From Coniferiporia sulphurascens (taxonomy: Eukaryota > Basidiomycota > Agaricomycetes > Hymenochaetales > Hymenochaetaceae), in contig NBBA01000013.1 in NCBI GenBank assembly GCA_002794785.1, positions 62,001-126,000 of the forward strand: a DNA stretch of 64,000 nt, written 5' to 3'. The stretch's first letter is position 1; each line of letters opens with the position of its first letter. Both the position numbers and the translations under genes were made by a program. The notes below the pieces were generated by a model. It did no database searches and was not told the DNA's origin. It worked only from the letters and a program-made list of their open reading frames with translations. This document shows, one piece after another, positions 1 through 11,919 of this stretch.

Positions 1-14
1 CTCACGTGTATCAG

Positions 15-1055
15 GCTCAATACCCGAACGCGATTCATCGGACACCAACAAAGTGTATAATACGACTACCGTATTCTCACCGCAAGGTTAGACCGATTTC
101 GGAGCTGCAGTTTACTTAGGGATGCAAACTGACACTCAATTCAGGTGAACTGGTCACCATACACAGAAAAGTCCACCTTTTCGATATTAATATTCCGGGG
201 AAAATCACATTTATGGTACTTTTTTCCACTGTGTTTATCGATTACGATGACCCTTTTAACGACTTGACTTAAGGAAAGCCAGACATTAACGGGAGGGTCT
301 GAGCTAAGCTATTTTGATACAGGTAGTACTCATTTTTTTTCTTGAAGCTGGACAGATCTAATTATCAGCCAAGAATTCGCACGTATTGGGCTAGGCATAT
401 GTTATGATATTCGTTTTCCAGAGATGGCGATGATCGCGGCAAGGAAAGGTACTAGACTATCATTTCCTCGTCGTTACTCTAATCTTCCGAATCCAACCTA
501 GGTGCACATATTTTGGTTTATCCGGGGGCGTTCAACTTGACTACTGGACCGATGCACTGGGAGCTTCTACAGAGAGCAAGGTTGCTGGCTTCTGCCTTCA
601 ATTACTTGGTCTAATCGCTTTGCAGAGCCGTGGATAATCAAGTTTTCGTTTCGATGTGTAGTCCAGCGCGAGATGTGACAGCTGGCTATCATGCGGTGAG
701 TTTGCGAGCTACAGCTGGACGGACTTTCCTTAATAATTACTCGTAACAGTGGGGCCATTCCATGATTGTTGACCCAATGTCCGTCTTACGTGCGTACTAC
801 AATCCATGAGCACAGAGTCTAATGGGCATTTACTTACAGGGGTAAAGTCATCGCGGAAACCAATGAAAAGGAAGACATTGTCTATGCGTTCATTGGTAAG
901 CTCGCAGAGCAGTTCATGATCACAGAAGTTAATAACTTTTGTCAGACCCGGAGATTTTCAGGGAGGCCCGCACGGGAATTCCCGTAACTACTCAACGCCG
1001 TTTCGACGTTTACCCGGATGTTAGCGGCACTCGTGGTAGTATTAAGTCGGGTTGA
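15..1055 (+). CDS. omega-amidase (Nit2-like carbon-nitrogen hydrolase), 5' part missing
   Basis: Nitrilase-superfamily amidase, expected to hydrolyse alpha-ketoglutaramate and alpha-ketosuccinamate, closing the glutamine and asparagine transamination routes. The window opens inside an intron whose acceptor is at 13-14. Exons: 15-86, 145-215, 274-322, 374-448, 502-580, 626-695, 750-778, 840-895, 946-1055, about 203 codons. Visible family marks are the catalytic lysine in HRKVHLFD, the catalytic cysteine in [12 protein letters not shown], and the downstream blocks [26 protein letters not shown] and [10 protein letters not shown]. The catalytic glutamate would lie upstream, off the window. All nine exons join in one frame, so the gene looks intact. 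Nit3-like or another nitrilase-branch amidase is the main alternative; the [12 protein letters not shown] block favours Nit2. Family very sure, substrate inferred. Confidence 0.93.
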
Positions 1056-1502
1056 AGTATAACGATGGCGGCAGCTTCCGGGACGAAGTACTGGATGAGG
1101 TCACACAGGATGAGCACAATATTGTTTATCATGGAGCTCGATACTGTACTTGTAGTGTTTGCGAACTGCGGTATGGCTTACTGGCATACCCGGGCCGTAG
1201 TTTTCATGGACTGTTAGAGAAGTTGCGGCGTGCATTAGTGTTAAAGTTGTAGGTGGATGTCGGACGGCATGTCATCCTATATTAATGCAACGAATCCGAG
1301 TCAAGCGGATTAAATTGAATATCCATTCAATGTTCGCTACGTGCTACGACCCATTGATTCCTCCGACTCCTCTATCTACCCGGCGGGTCAATGAAGTTCT
1401 CACCCACGCTCCAGCATACCCAATTTGGACACGAATCAGAGACCACATAACGCGTCTCTTCCTCGTGCACTACTCCGAGTCTAGCAGTGACTGTGCCACG
1501 AC
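1056..1502. other. intergenic, omega-amidase to myotubularin
   Basis: Gap of 447 bp between two genes on the same strand. It should hold the amidase 3' end and the myotubularin promoter. Short open frames here have no recognisable protein and no splice-consistent extension. No repeat, RNA gene or clear promoter motif was seen. Confidence 0.5.
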
Positions 1503-4500
1503 ATGGAGGTCCTCAAAGTCACCAAGGTTCGTAGCAGTAAATATAGCGAAACAACATGATTTAATCAGCGATTAGGTTGAGGGCGTTCAGTGTAGAAGAA
1601 ACGGCGAAACTGTGATTGGCATTTTACATCTCACAGCGCACCACTTGATTTTCGAATGCGAAGTCGGAGCGGAGGAGATGTGGGTAAGTCAATTGCCCTT
1701 GTTGCGTGACCTACCGATGAGCCCACCCCCAGGTTCCTTACCCATTGATATCGCTCGTAACGCGATTGCCTTTGACTTTAGAGGGATATTCGCCTCTTGC
1801 GATTCATCTACGGAATTTTCGTTCGTTCACATTGTTGTTTAAGAAAGACATGGAAACGTTGGACGTGTTCGATAGTGTGAAGGGTCTGACTGTAGTTTGT
1901 AAGTTGAAGTTCTTTTAGCGGCAGTAACTTCAGTTTACAGGTTGTGCAGCTTCTGTATCCCAGCTTTATGCATTCTTTTATTCGCCAAGTCCCCCGCTTT
2001 CTAACGGTAACGGCTGGATGCTATACTCGCAGCGAGAGGAATTTTCCCGGATGGGCGTGGGCTCCAGAACTAAAGCTTGGAGATTTACGGACATTAATAA
2101 AGATTATGCTGTGAGTAATCTATACACATCGACTGCCAAGGTGGTCCTATATTTTTATTGGCTCTTAGTTTTGCCCAACTTACCCTGCACGCTTGGTGGT
2201 TCCCACACGGATAAGCGATGCCACTCTTCAATACGCATCGAAATACAGAAGCAAATCGCGAATACCAATATTAACTTACCTGCACTGGGCCAACTACGTT
2301 AGCATGCGTTTTCTATTGATGATTGCGCTTAATGACGGGGATTTTACAGGGGACAATTACGAGATCAAGTCAGCCTATGGTCGGTCTGACGAACAATCGG
2401 TCAATCCAAGACGAGAAGCTAATCGAAGCCATCTTTCAATCTCATCATTTTCCGGAAGCTCGGACTTCGGTAGGACCAGTATACGGTGCCACATCCACAA
2501 ATCTCATCATTGATGCTCGACCGACCACGAATGCGATGGCGAACGTAGCAAAAGGGGCTGGAACTGAGAATATGGATTACTACAAGGAGGGCAAGAAGGC
2601 TTACCTAGGCATTGACAACATCCACGTCATGCGCGACTCCTTGAACAGAGTTGTTGAGACTCTCCGGGGAGCGGACACTCTGGCCTGTAGTACCAGTGGC
2701 GACGGACCTGATCGCATGTCGAGCCTTACACTGCTCGATAGACAAACATTGCGCAGATCTGGCTGGCTTCGTCATCTGTCTGCCATACTAGACGGCACTC
2801 TATTGATCGTTCGGAATGTTCATGTGAATTCTTCTCACGTCCTCATACATTGCTCAGATGGCTGGGATCGCACAGCGCAGCTGTCATCACTTGCGCAGCT
2901 TTGTCTGGACCCATTCTACCGGACCTTGAGAGGATTTCAGATCCTCATTGAGAAAGACTGGCTGTCCTTCGGACACAGATTTCTTGATCGGTGTGGACAC
3001 CTATCCTCAGAGAAGGTCTTTCTGTATGCAGCTGATGTGTCTTCAGGTGGGGGGGCTGAGGCTGCACAGGCCCTATTCGCATCTGTCCAGAATAGGCTAG
3101 TTGGTCAGGGACGTTTGAAGGAGATGAGCCCGGTCTTCCACCAGTTCCTGGAAAGCGTTCGGCAGGTCCAACGTCAATTTCCCGAACGCTTCGAATTCAA
3201 CGGTCGATATCTCGAACAGATTCATTACCATGTTTATTCTTGCCAGTTCGGAACGTTCTTGTTCAACTGTGAACGGGACCGCAAGATGGAGACGAAGAGT
3301 AATAGTCCACCACCTTGCGAGCGTACTGTAAGCTTGTGGGATTTTCTGAACTCAACAGAGGAAATTGCGAAAAACTTGAACCCCTCTTATGATTCGACAC
3401 TGGACAATCCGATTCGACGCGATTCCAAGGCAGACATGGGTGTCCTATTTCCTGACCCTAAGGATGTTCGTTTTTGGAATGAAGTGTACGGACGAAGTGA
3501 TGAAGAGATGAATGGAAAACTGGTGTCAACAGAGGTACAAGGAGTAGATATAATTGGTCCTGTTGAAGGGACGGAAGACGATCCTATGGTATTTGCAGCC
3601 AACGCCAAGACAAGCAATAGCCACAAAATTCCTTCAGTTCCGTTTCCCTCATCTTCAGCATCTTCGCGTTCTCAGTCACCCGTGCCGACTTCGCTTGCAT
3701 CAGTGGCTGTCCTGGACAATCCCACTTCTACTGACACAGAACGGGAAGACGTGCAAGAATTTACGTCTTCGTTATCGACTCCCGAATTGGCACAGGACAG
3801 CTTAAAACCACTCACGAGGACAACTTTACTTTCCGGGGATCCTCAGGGAAACGAATCCCTAAAGGGACCTTCATGTGAAACCGGTTCCAATCGACCTCGC
3901 ATAGGTACCAAGCATGCGGAAGTATTCCCTGAAGGTATGAAGTCTATGTGGGGGAAATTTTCTTCCAACGCGTCTGCTGCATTCACTGCCGTCCAAGGCG
4001 CGTACGACGGTGTCTCAAAGGAATTAAAGGGCATGACAATAGCTCATAGCTGGGATAATGGACGTGCTCAAGCAGGCGAGTTACAAGTGAGAGAACGACC
4101 GTCTACCCCAGACGATGATGTTGATAGGGGAGTGACATTGTCCTCGCGAGCGCGTGATTCTACGTTCCCGCATTCGTGGGCAAATGATAATGGATTCCAT
4201 TCAAGTCGCTTGTGGACTGAAGGACGGCAGCCGGCCCTTTCGGCGCTACCTCTTGAAAACCCTTGGAGAGACCAGTCGCATACCAGCGGACACTTTTCAA
4301 GTCAACCGGAAATGGTGTTTCATACGCCTTCTGTATGGGCAGACGGTCCAATTAGAACGCCCAGTCCACCTAAATCTGACCCAGTAGGAACAGCTCGATC
4401 TTCGTCGTTTTTCCATGAGACGTCTACTATTGCCTCTCGCGTTCCTCCTGAAAAAAAGTCACTTAGTTCAATTGTCCATCCCCCCTCCATCAATAAGGAC

Positions 4501-4524
4501 TCCGACCCACTTGGTGTATTGTAG
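1503..4524 (+). CDS. YMR1: myotubularin-family phosphoinositide 3-phosphatase
   Basis: Removes the 3-phosphate from PI3P and PI(3,5)P2 on endosomal and vacuolar membranes. Exons: 1503-1526, 1576-1683, 1733-1898, 1941-2110, 2169-2297, 2350-4524, giving 923 residues. The first exon codes only MEVLKVTK. Residues about 9-99 form the GRAM-like region (GILHLTAHHLIFECE). The core follows with EEFSRMG, AWRFTDINKDY, CPTYPARLVVP and LTYLHWAN. The active-site loop CSDGWDRT (Cys about 367, CX5R) is complete, so an active enzyme is expected, not a dead pseudophosphatase. After about residue 570 comes a long Ser/Pro-rich tail with no FYVE or other domain I recognise. The start is the first ATG in frame and sits at the expected N-terminus. 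It lies 447 bp after the amidase on the same strand. Confidence 0.95.
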
Positions 4525-4717
4525 CACAACTTTTATTTAGACGGCTAGTTATATAATAAACGGAAGAAAGCCTTGTTGTATGAGTATTTAATTTATATGT
4601 CTTGCCAAGAAAAATGGAGTGCGATATTGAGCGAATTTTGGAGGAGAATGGCGTGACAATACTTGACAAGGTACCATAGACCACGATCGTCGCTTGTTGC
4701 CGGTAAAATTGCCGAGT

Positions 4718-4813
4718 ACATAAAAATACAGGACGTGTTCTACCAATCGACTTGCCTCTTACTTCCACCATATCTTTCCCCCTCCTACCTGCCCTCTTTA
4801 CCAAACGTCTACA
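4718..4813 (+). promoter_or_regulatory. core promoter and pyrimidine-rich leader of SAM synthetase
   Basis: A TATA-like acataaaaat at 4718-4727 lies about 90 bp before the start codon. A strongly CT-rich stretch at 4751-4800 follows, then acgtctaca directly before ATG. TATA plus a CT block just before the start is common in highly expressed fungal genes, which suits SAM synthetase. Transcription start is inferred. Confidence 0.45.
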
Positions 4814-6329
4814 ATGTCTACAAACAACGTCCACGCCGCCTTGGAACCTGGTCATTTCCTTTTCACTTCCGAGTCCGTCGGTGAAGGTCATCCTGGTGCG
4901 ATTTGGGTTCATGAGAGAAAAACAGACGAGGCGTTTATTCCATCTTCCCTTTCTTGTAGACAAAATCTGCGACCAGGTTTCCGATGCCATCGTCAGTAAG
5001 ATTCGTGAGGCGATATACTGTCAGCGCTGAATATAGGTCGTCTAGCTCGATGCATGCTTAGAACAAGACCCCTTTTCCAAAGTCGCTTGCGAGACGGCAG
5101 CTAAAACTGGCATGATCATGGTGTTTGGCGAGATCACCACGAAGGCTCGGGTTGACTACCAAAAAGTTATTCGCAACACGATCAAACAGATCGGATACGA
5201 CGACTCTGAAAAGGGCTTCGACTACAAGACCTGCAACATTCTCGTCGCGATTGAACAGCAGTCGCCCGATATTGCGCAAGGTCTCGATCATGGTTCGCTT
5301 GAAGATCATGGAGCAGGCGACCAGGGTATCATGTTCGGTTATGCGACGGATGAGACGGAAGAGTACATGCCATTGACCATAGTACTTGCGCACAAGCTCA
5401 ATGCTGCAATGGCTCATGCTCGTCGCTCTGGCCTCCTATCATGGCTTCGTCCGGACTCGAAGACTCAGGTCACGGTCGAATACAAAAAGGATGGTGGGGC
5501 TACCATCCCCCTCCGAGTCGACACCATTGTTATCTCCACCCAGCATGCTGACACGATCACTACTGAGGAACTTCGCAAGGAGATCATCGACAAAATTGTC
5601 AAGCAGGTCATCCCCGCGAGGCTTCTCGATGAAAGGACAATCTACCACGTGAATATACTGTTAAATTAAATTCCCGTCGATTCTTACAGCAAAATTTCAG
5701 ATCCAACCTTCGGGTCGCTTCGTTATAGGTGGCCCCCAGGGTGATGCTGGCCTGACCGGTCGCAAAATCATTGTCGATACATACGGTGGTTGGGGAGCAC
5801 ACGGTGGAGGAGCTTTCTCTGGGAAAGACTTCTCTAAGGTCGATCGCTCGGCAGCATATACTGCTCGCTGGGTCGGTAAGTTTGTCGGGCTTTTGTACTA
5901 TCTTTCGCGCTTCTGAGCATTTTTCTAGCCAAATCGCTTGTTGCTGCGGGCCTCGCACGCCGAATTCTTGTCCAGCTTTCTTACGCTATTGGTGTTGCCG
6001 AGCCGCTTTCAATCCATGTCGACTCTTATGGCACTGGTAAGAAGACTGATGAGGAACTCGTGCAGATCATCCGCAGAAACTGGGATCTTCGGCCTGGTGT
6101 CATCGGTACGTGGACTAAAACAGTCAAACTGCCATGCGCTTGCTTATTTATATTCATTTTCATTCTAGTGCGTGCGCTCGACCTTCAAAGGCCGCAATAC
6201 CTCAAGACAGCCTCTTATGGTCACTTCGGTCGGGACTACCTCATAATTGAATTTCTACAGCGACTAACTCCGCCCATTTTAGGTAATCCCGACTATGCTT
6301 GGGAGAAGCCTAAACAATTGCAGCTATAA
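4814..6329 (+). CDS. SAM2: S-adenosylmethionine synthetase
   Basis: Makes S-adenosylmethionine from methionine and ATP in the cytosol. Exons: 4814-4895, 4960-4991, 5046-5648, 5701-5875, 5929-6105, 6169-6228, 6283-6329; 391 residues, full length for the family. Key marks are [17 protein letters not shown] near the N-terminus (ATP/methionine site), the signature [12 protein letters not shown], the glycine-rich [10 protein letters not shown]-loop-like motif, and a C-terminus in which SYGHFG is followed by aromatic and proline residues. The second exon is only 32 nt and uses a GTCAGT donor. The last intron (6229-6282, 54 nt) is a multiple of three without a stop, so its retention would add 18 residues before the last 15. 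Very sure of the call; the yeast symbol is by analogy (SAM1 and SAM2 are paralogues). Confidence 0.97.
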
Positions 6330-7701
6330 ATAAGCTTCGTTGACTTTCGTGTCCTTTCGACGGCTTGAGTCCCGATGTCCCGATTAAACAGCACATTGCT
6401 TTGTTCGGAAGTTCATCCTTCCATACTATCATTATATTTTCTTTTCTCCTCCGATCTTATTCATTCATCTTAAATAGAATCGACCGCCATTCCTCCAGTT
6501 GTGTATTGATTGCGGATATTTGTTGAAATTTTCTCTTCGCACCCGGTAGTCCCATCCCATCCCAGCCCACTCGCATCTCAGGAACTAACAAAGAATTAGT
6601 AGTATTAGCACATTACGTCGCATGCATGGAAAATACATTCGCGTTCAACCGCGTCAAATTACAAAAGTGGGCGGCAGGTTTTGACAAGCCGGACTCGGTT
6701 CCCAAAATCCTAACAGCTACATGCATAAAGTCCATCGGGAATCACGGGGCTATAGAACATTGGTACCTGTGTTTCCGCACTATAAGATGCACCATCCAGG
6801 TTGCTGAGGTACGTTGTAAGAGGGAACTTGCAACGGAAACGGTAATGTGCGATGCAGGATCCCTGTGCCTATATCACCACGAGTCGGAACTCCCGGGTTG
6901 CACTGCGGACTGTGGGATAAGCGATCAATTTCAATTACACTTGTACTGTGCTGCCGGTGTGACGAGCCAAAGTTGAGAGCGAAACGCGGTGCAGTTACCC
7001 CAATGTACGCTCATCAAACGCGCCATATACTAAATTTGTAGAAACCTGTATTAGCATATATCGAGCTATATGCAAGTTTCGGTGGCTTCCGGATTGACAA
7101 AAGAGTTTCATGCTCGCAAGGGCGAATGAAATCAATTCTCTTGTGGTTGCCATTAATCTTTTATGGCTTCGTTTTCTTTACCACCTGCGTAACTCCCCTT
7201 ACCTTTTTTCAAGGAGGACACACGGATTGTACAAGCCTTTTTTTTACGTGCTGATTGACGCATAGTATGTGCATACAATTGGAATTCTTTTTAACACAAC
7301 TTTGGCTGACACTGATGCACAACTTCCCATCGGCACTGGCAAGAAAAGGGACTATGAATATACTCATGTCGAACAACAGTCTAAACCGCCACTAGGTAAT
7401 CAAAACTGTACGTACTTTCAGAGCCGTCGGTCGACGCACTACACTGCAGTGTATATAGAACAACGTAGCGGCAAACGAGGGAAAGCACAAGTCAAAGGTT
7501 ACTATTACACTGGTCCTCCCGTTCATGAGCATATCCATAGTCTTCTGCCTTCTACACACGGAAGACCCAATATAATTCAGGTAATGGAATTCAGAGATAC
7601 TAATATAAGGGTTACAACAGGATCCTTTCCTGGTTATTTGCAGAAAAGAAAATCAGGACATTGGAATACCAAGGGATAACGAAAGGAGAGAACTTACTAG
7701 C
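6330..7701. other. gene-poor stretch between convergent SAM synthetase and ADE4
   Basis: 1,372 bp between two converging 3' ends, the longest gap in the window. It should hold both terminators. An ATG frame at 6626-6976 (116 codons) and a GTG-started frame at 7269-7679 (136 codons) are open, but neither gives a recognisable protein or joins to splice-consistent exons. No transposon ends, tandem repeats or tRNA boxes were seen. Confidence 0.5.
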
Positions 7702-9784
7702 CTATCGTGACCCCGACCAACTGTTATAAAGTCCAACTGTATCGTCGGCACCATTCATCGGACCGCTACATCCTACGGGAGCATCCTTCACATCGTCCGT
7801 ATTTCTGGTGGCGCGAAGACCATCGTGTTGGACTGCTCCACCCCCCTTGCCTTCCATGGTACTTATCCCACCAATTTGTAGCATATTCTTCGTATTGTCA
7901 GAACGGAGCCTCTCCAGATCTTGCAGATAGGCTTCATTAACGCCCCCAGTTATGTATTCGCCAGTGAATACAGAGCAGTCGAAACTACTTATACTTGTAT
8001 TGAATTGCCGCACCGCCGAAATGAGATCAGGCAGCGTCTGAAAGATGACCAAGTCGGCGCCAATCGCCTCGGCAATGGCATCTGTGTCTCGATTGTGTGC
8101 AACGAGTTCCATCCGGGATGGCATGTCAATTCCATACACATTGGAAAACCTGAAACATAGATTGAGCGTAACTTGATGTACAAAATTGGCATTTAGTGAA
8201 AAATTTCACCTGATCGGCGGTGCGCAACTCGCGACTATAACTTTCTTCGCGCCAACATCTTTAGCCATCTGCACAATTTCCTTTGACGTCGTCCCCCGCA
8301 CGATTGAATCTAACAAATTGTGAGCGACAGATAGTTCAGGTTTACATCACAATAACATACCGTCTACGATGAGTACATTCTTTCCAGAAAACTCGAGAGC
8401 CATTGCATTTAATTTTCGTCTCACATTCTGACGTCTAACGAATATTCAGAATAAAAGAGCAAGCCCGAATGAAAACACAATACCTCATTTGCTGACCAGG
8501 CATGATGAAAGTCCGGCCAACGTAACGATTCTTGATGAAACCTTCTCTGTATGGAAGCTCGAGCTTCTGTGCTAGATTGAGGGCGGCAACACGTGACGTG
8601 TCTGGTACCTTCATAACCTGTCAGTATTCGCTAATATGAAGACTAAACTCATCGCACAGGAATAACGACGTCGACGCTAAGGTTGTGATTCCCCAGGACT
8701 CTCTTTACTTCATCAGCAAGAAGATCACCCATTGCCATGCGACTTCTGTAAACGCTTATCCCATCAAGCACGGAGTCTGGACGGGCGAAGTAAACGTATT
8801 CAAAGATATCAGGTGCAAACGTCGAAGCACGGCAAACCTGGCGCTTGGAGACTTTCGAGCGCGTGATAATCACAGCTTCACCTAAAACCACAATAAAAAC
8901 GTGCAATTATATCATGTGCCAACAAAGTGTACCTGGTTTTACGTCCTCCCAATCAACAAAGCCGCTCGCATCTGCGACTACACTTTCGCTTGCGAACAGA
9001 TAGTCACAGCCAGTTGCAACCTTTCGATGTGCCATTCCCAGGGGGCGAATTCCATTTGGGTCGCGGAACGCAATCAAACCGAAGCCGGCAAGCATCGCTA
9101 CACAAGCATACGCGCCCTTGCATTGCTCCATGAGCCCGCCAATAGCGGTAAAAATATCCTCCTCGTTGATACGGAATTTACCGGTCTTCTGGAGATTGTT
9201 GGCGAAGATGTTCAGGAGGAGCTCAGAGTCTGAATTTGTGTTTATGTGCCTGTGGGCCTCGGCGTCTAGGAATTGAAGTAGAGATGTGGTGTTAATAAGG
9301 TTTCCATTCTTTGGTAAGAATTAGCGCAATACGCGATGCTGTCATTATATTGTTTACTTACGTGAGCGAAAACAATTCCATACGGTGAGTTGACATAGAA
9401 CGGCTGAGCCTCAGCGTGTGTCGAGCTACCGGCCGTTGGGTAACGCACTGGTAGTGTTTTTCAAAGTTTAATTAGCGAACCCAGCGGCCAGAAGACACGA
9501 TACATACCGTGACCGACTCCCATACCACCAGCTAGTCTGCTTAATGCGCTTCTGTCAAAGACGTCTCGAACCATACCATTGGCTTTGCACTGATAGAAAC
9601 GGCCCTTGTGACCACACGTTACGATACCGCAGGCATCCTGACCACGGTGTTGAAGCAGTGCAAGACCCTCGCAAATTTCAGCGGCACAATCGATGCTCGG
9701 ATCGTGTAGTAGCAGACCGAGTATTCCGCACACTAACTCGGCTCGAATCAGGAAATTGGGCGTATAGCAAAATAAAAGCTTACT
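7702..9784 (-). CDS. ADE4: amidophosphoribosyltransferase (first step of purine synthesis)
   Basis: Transfers glutamine amide nitrogen to PRPP, giving phosphoribosylamine. Coding exons, high to low: 9784 (one base), 9508-9732, 9362-9447, 8933-9308, 8658-8881, 8484-8608, 8361-8434, 8210-8309, 7702-8149; 552 residues. The mature enzyme needs N-terminal Cys2 as nucleophile, and the protein begins [12 protein letters not shown]. No ATG precedes CGILG directly: genomic DNA reads GTG. A 51 nt intron (9733-9783) supplies A|TG, so splicing creates the start codon. The Ntn-hydrolase domain ([12 protein letters not shown]) is followed by a PRTase domain with the PRPP loop [13 protein letters not shown] near residue 364. 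It is divergent from the DnaJ gene. Very sure of function, fairly sure of the split start. Confidence 0.95.
9733..9783 (-). other. intron splitting the ADE4 start codon (A|TG)
   Basis: On the minus strand the donor gtaagc follows CAGAGA, and the acceptor gagttag precedes TGTGCGGAATA. Joining gives ...CAGAG-ATG-TGC-GGA. The intron is 51 nt, typical for this window. Read unspliced, the codon before CGILG is GTG, and no in-frame ATG lies at the position the enzyme's exposed Cys requires. Confidence 0.8.
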
Positions 9785-10436
9785 CTCTGTTTGTGTGCGT
9801 CCGGTTGTTCCAGTGAAAGCGGTAAGGGGGACAGAATGCGACCTGCCTGTGGAAAGGAACGAACTTTCTAAAATTTCAATGCATGTATGCTAGTCCCAGA
9901 AGCACGTGCGCGTGCGTGTCTTGACCCAATCAGCGTTACGGGCGGTCCGCGGGAAAGGGGAAGGGAATATTGCACCTCAAATAAAAGAGCGCTTTGCGTC
10001 GGGCAGACTGGCCCATCTAGCAGCACGATTGCAGTTGCGTTGGAAGCAGACGTCCGGGCTTGAGGTTCGAACTCGAGCATGGAAACATCCGTGATGGCAC
10101 GCGGACCGTGGACGAGCCCATCCGAGTCTACTTAAGACGCACAGACTTGGTCGTTCGCTTTTCCCTCAGTCGTAAATAGGGGTTTCTGCTTAAGCATATT
10201 CACAATGAACGATGATATGTGCATACATTAGGGCAGCGGTAGGGGACGAAACAACATCAATTTTAATGATATAACTGGATCGAGAAGTACAGTACCTTCT
10301 GGTAGATTCCATGCGCGCTTCCCCCAAATAGGCACGTCGCCGCCTTCGCATCTGACACTGCCCTTCGTCTCTCTCTCTCTACCTTTCGCTCTTTCTCTCT
10401 TTTTCGTTACAGTTATCGGCGGCAGACCTTCTTCCG
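9785..10436. promoter_or_regulatory. divergent intergenic region, ADE4 (-) and DnaJ (+)
   Basis: 652 bp containing the promoters of both genes and the ADE4 leader. A CT-rich block at 10361-10407 lies just before the DnaJ start. Short open frames on both strands carry no recognisable protein. I saw no convincing heat-shock element or purine-control site by eye. Confidence 0.5.
10361..10407 (+). repeat. CT microsatellite / pyrimidine tract upstream of DnaJ
   Basis: Pure TC dinucleotides at 10368-10380, then interrupted pyrimidine-rich sequence to about 10407. It ends roughly 30 bp before the start codon and is probably part of the leader or core promoter. Confidence 0.7.
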
Positions 10437-11919
10437 ATGGTCAAGGAAACGTACGTCTTACATGCAGGTGCAGGTGGAACTGGTACTGTCTGACACTCCC
10501 TCAAGGAAATATTACGACTTATTAGAGTGTCCTGTTGACGCGACCGAGGCAGACATAAAAAGGGCATATCGTAAAAAGTATTGCTTAGCCCACAATCACT
10601 ACTCGCATTACTTGAGTTAATATTCTCTACAGGGCGTTGAAATTGCACCCTGACAAGGGTGGTGACCCCGAACTGTTCAAGGAGGTGACGGATGCGTATG
10701 TTTACGCCTTATTCCCTGCTTCATAAATTGATATCTACGTTAATGTCAGCTATAATGTCCTTTCCGATCAGTCGAAACGTATGGCGTATGATGCACGTGG
10801 CGAGGCGGGTTTGAGTGATCAAGGCAACCTCGGGGGAATGGATCCTCAAGTAAGTTTTTACGGTACACCACGGCGGAGCTCTAATCACCTATAAATCTAT
10901 ATGTAGGATCTCTTCAGTCAGCTATTTGGAGGTGGTGGAGGATTTTTTGGGGGCCCTTCATCTCGGCCTTCGGGTCCACGGAAGGGAAAGGATCTCGTCC
11001 ATCGTGTGCATGTCACTCTCGAAGACCTTTACAAGGGCAAGACGACTAAGCTCGCACTTACGAGGAACGTTATCTGCTCCAAATGCGATGGCCGTGGGGG
11101 TAAAGAGGGCGCCGTGCAGAGATGTGATTCGTGTAAGGGCCGTGGTATCCACGTGAGGCTTCGTCAAGTGGGTCCTATGATCCAACAGACCCAAGAGGCC
11201 TGTGAAAGGTGCAGCGGGACGGGCGAAATAATAAACAACAAGGACAAGTGCAGAGTTTGCAATGGCAAAAAGACCGTACAAGAGAAAAAGATGCTAGAGG
11301 TGCACATTGACAAGGGCATGAAGGGCGGGCAGCATATCACTTTTGCTGGCGAGAGCGATCAGGCGCCCGACTCTATCCCGGGGGACGTCGTTATTGTCAT
11401 CGAGGAAAAGTCTCATGATCGGTTCAAGCGACAAGATAATAATCTCTGGACCGAGGTGGAAATTGATCTTCTCAGTGCGCTCGCCGGGGGACAGTTTGCA
11501 ATTAAGCACCTTGACGATCGTGCGTTAATTGTGACTATCGTGCCAGGGGAAATTATTAAAGAGGGTAAATGAGCTCACGAAATTTCGCGACCGACCACAT
11601 GCTCAAATAATTTTTCATAGGTCAACTGAAGGTTATTACTGGTGAAGGCATGCCTTCTCAGCGGCATCATGAGCACGGCGAGTTGTTCGTCAAGTTGCAC
11701 GTCAACTTCCCCGACACACTCGATCCCCAAGCCTTCCCTCTACTTGAGCGTGCCTTCCCCCCGCGAAAACCGTTACCGAAGTTTGATAAGAACACACTTA
11801 TTGAAGAGACCACGCTTAGTGACCTGGATGCACGTCAGCAACAGGAGCAGACTCGTGGAAGCTCCGATGCTATGGATGAGGACGAGGGCGAGCCAAGGGT
11901 ACAATGTGCTCAGCAGTGA
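10437..11919 (+). CDS. YDJ1: type I DnaJ (Hsp40) co-chaperone, Ydj1-like
   Basis: Partner of cytosolic Hsp70, stimulating its ATPase and delivering unfolded proteins. Exons: 10437-10450, 10506-10577, 10633-10695, 10750-10849, 10907-11564, 11621-11919; 401 residues. J domain residues 6-66 with HPD in LKLHPDKGG, then a Gly/Phe stretch (FGGGGGFFGG). The zinc domain at about 139-203 has four CxxCxGxG-type repeats (CSKCDGRG, CDSCKGRG, CERCSGTG, CRVCNGKK), followed by the client-binding C-terminal domains. The last four residues CAQQ form a CaaX box, so farnesylation and ER-membrane association are expected as in Ydj1. The first coding exon is only 14 nt. It is divergent from ADE4. Confidence 0.96.

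Noticed and set aside
4490..4990. 166-codon minus-strand frame over the myotubularin/SAM synthetase gap
   Set aside because: It runs antisense to a firm myotubularin 3' end and the SAM synthetase first exons, with no family resemblance.
6626..6976. 116-codon ATG frame on the plus strand
   Set aside because: The translation looks random with no family resemblance and no supporting signals.
7269..7679. 136-codon open frame on the plus strand
   Set aside because: It opens with GTG, not ATG, has no recognisable protein and no splice-linked neighbours. Treated as chance.
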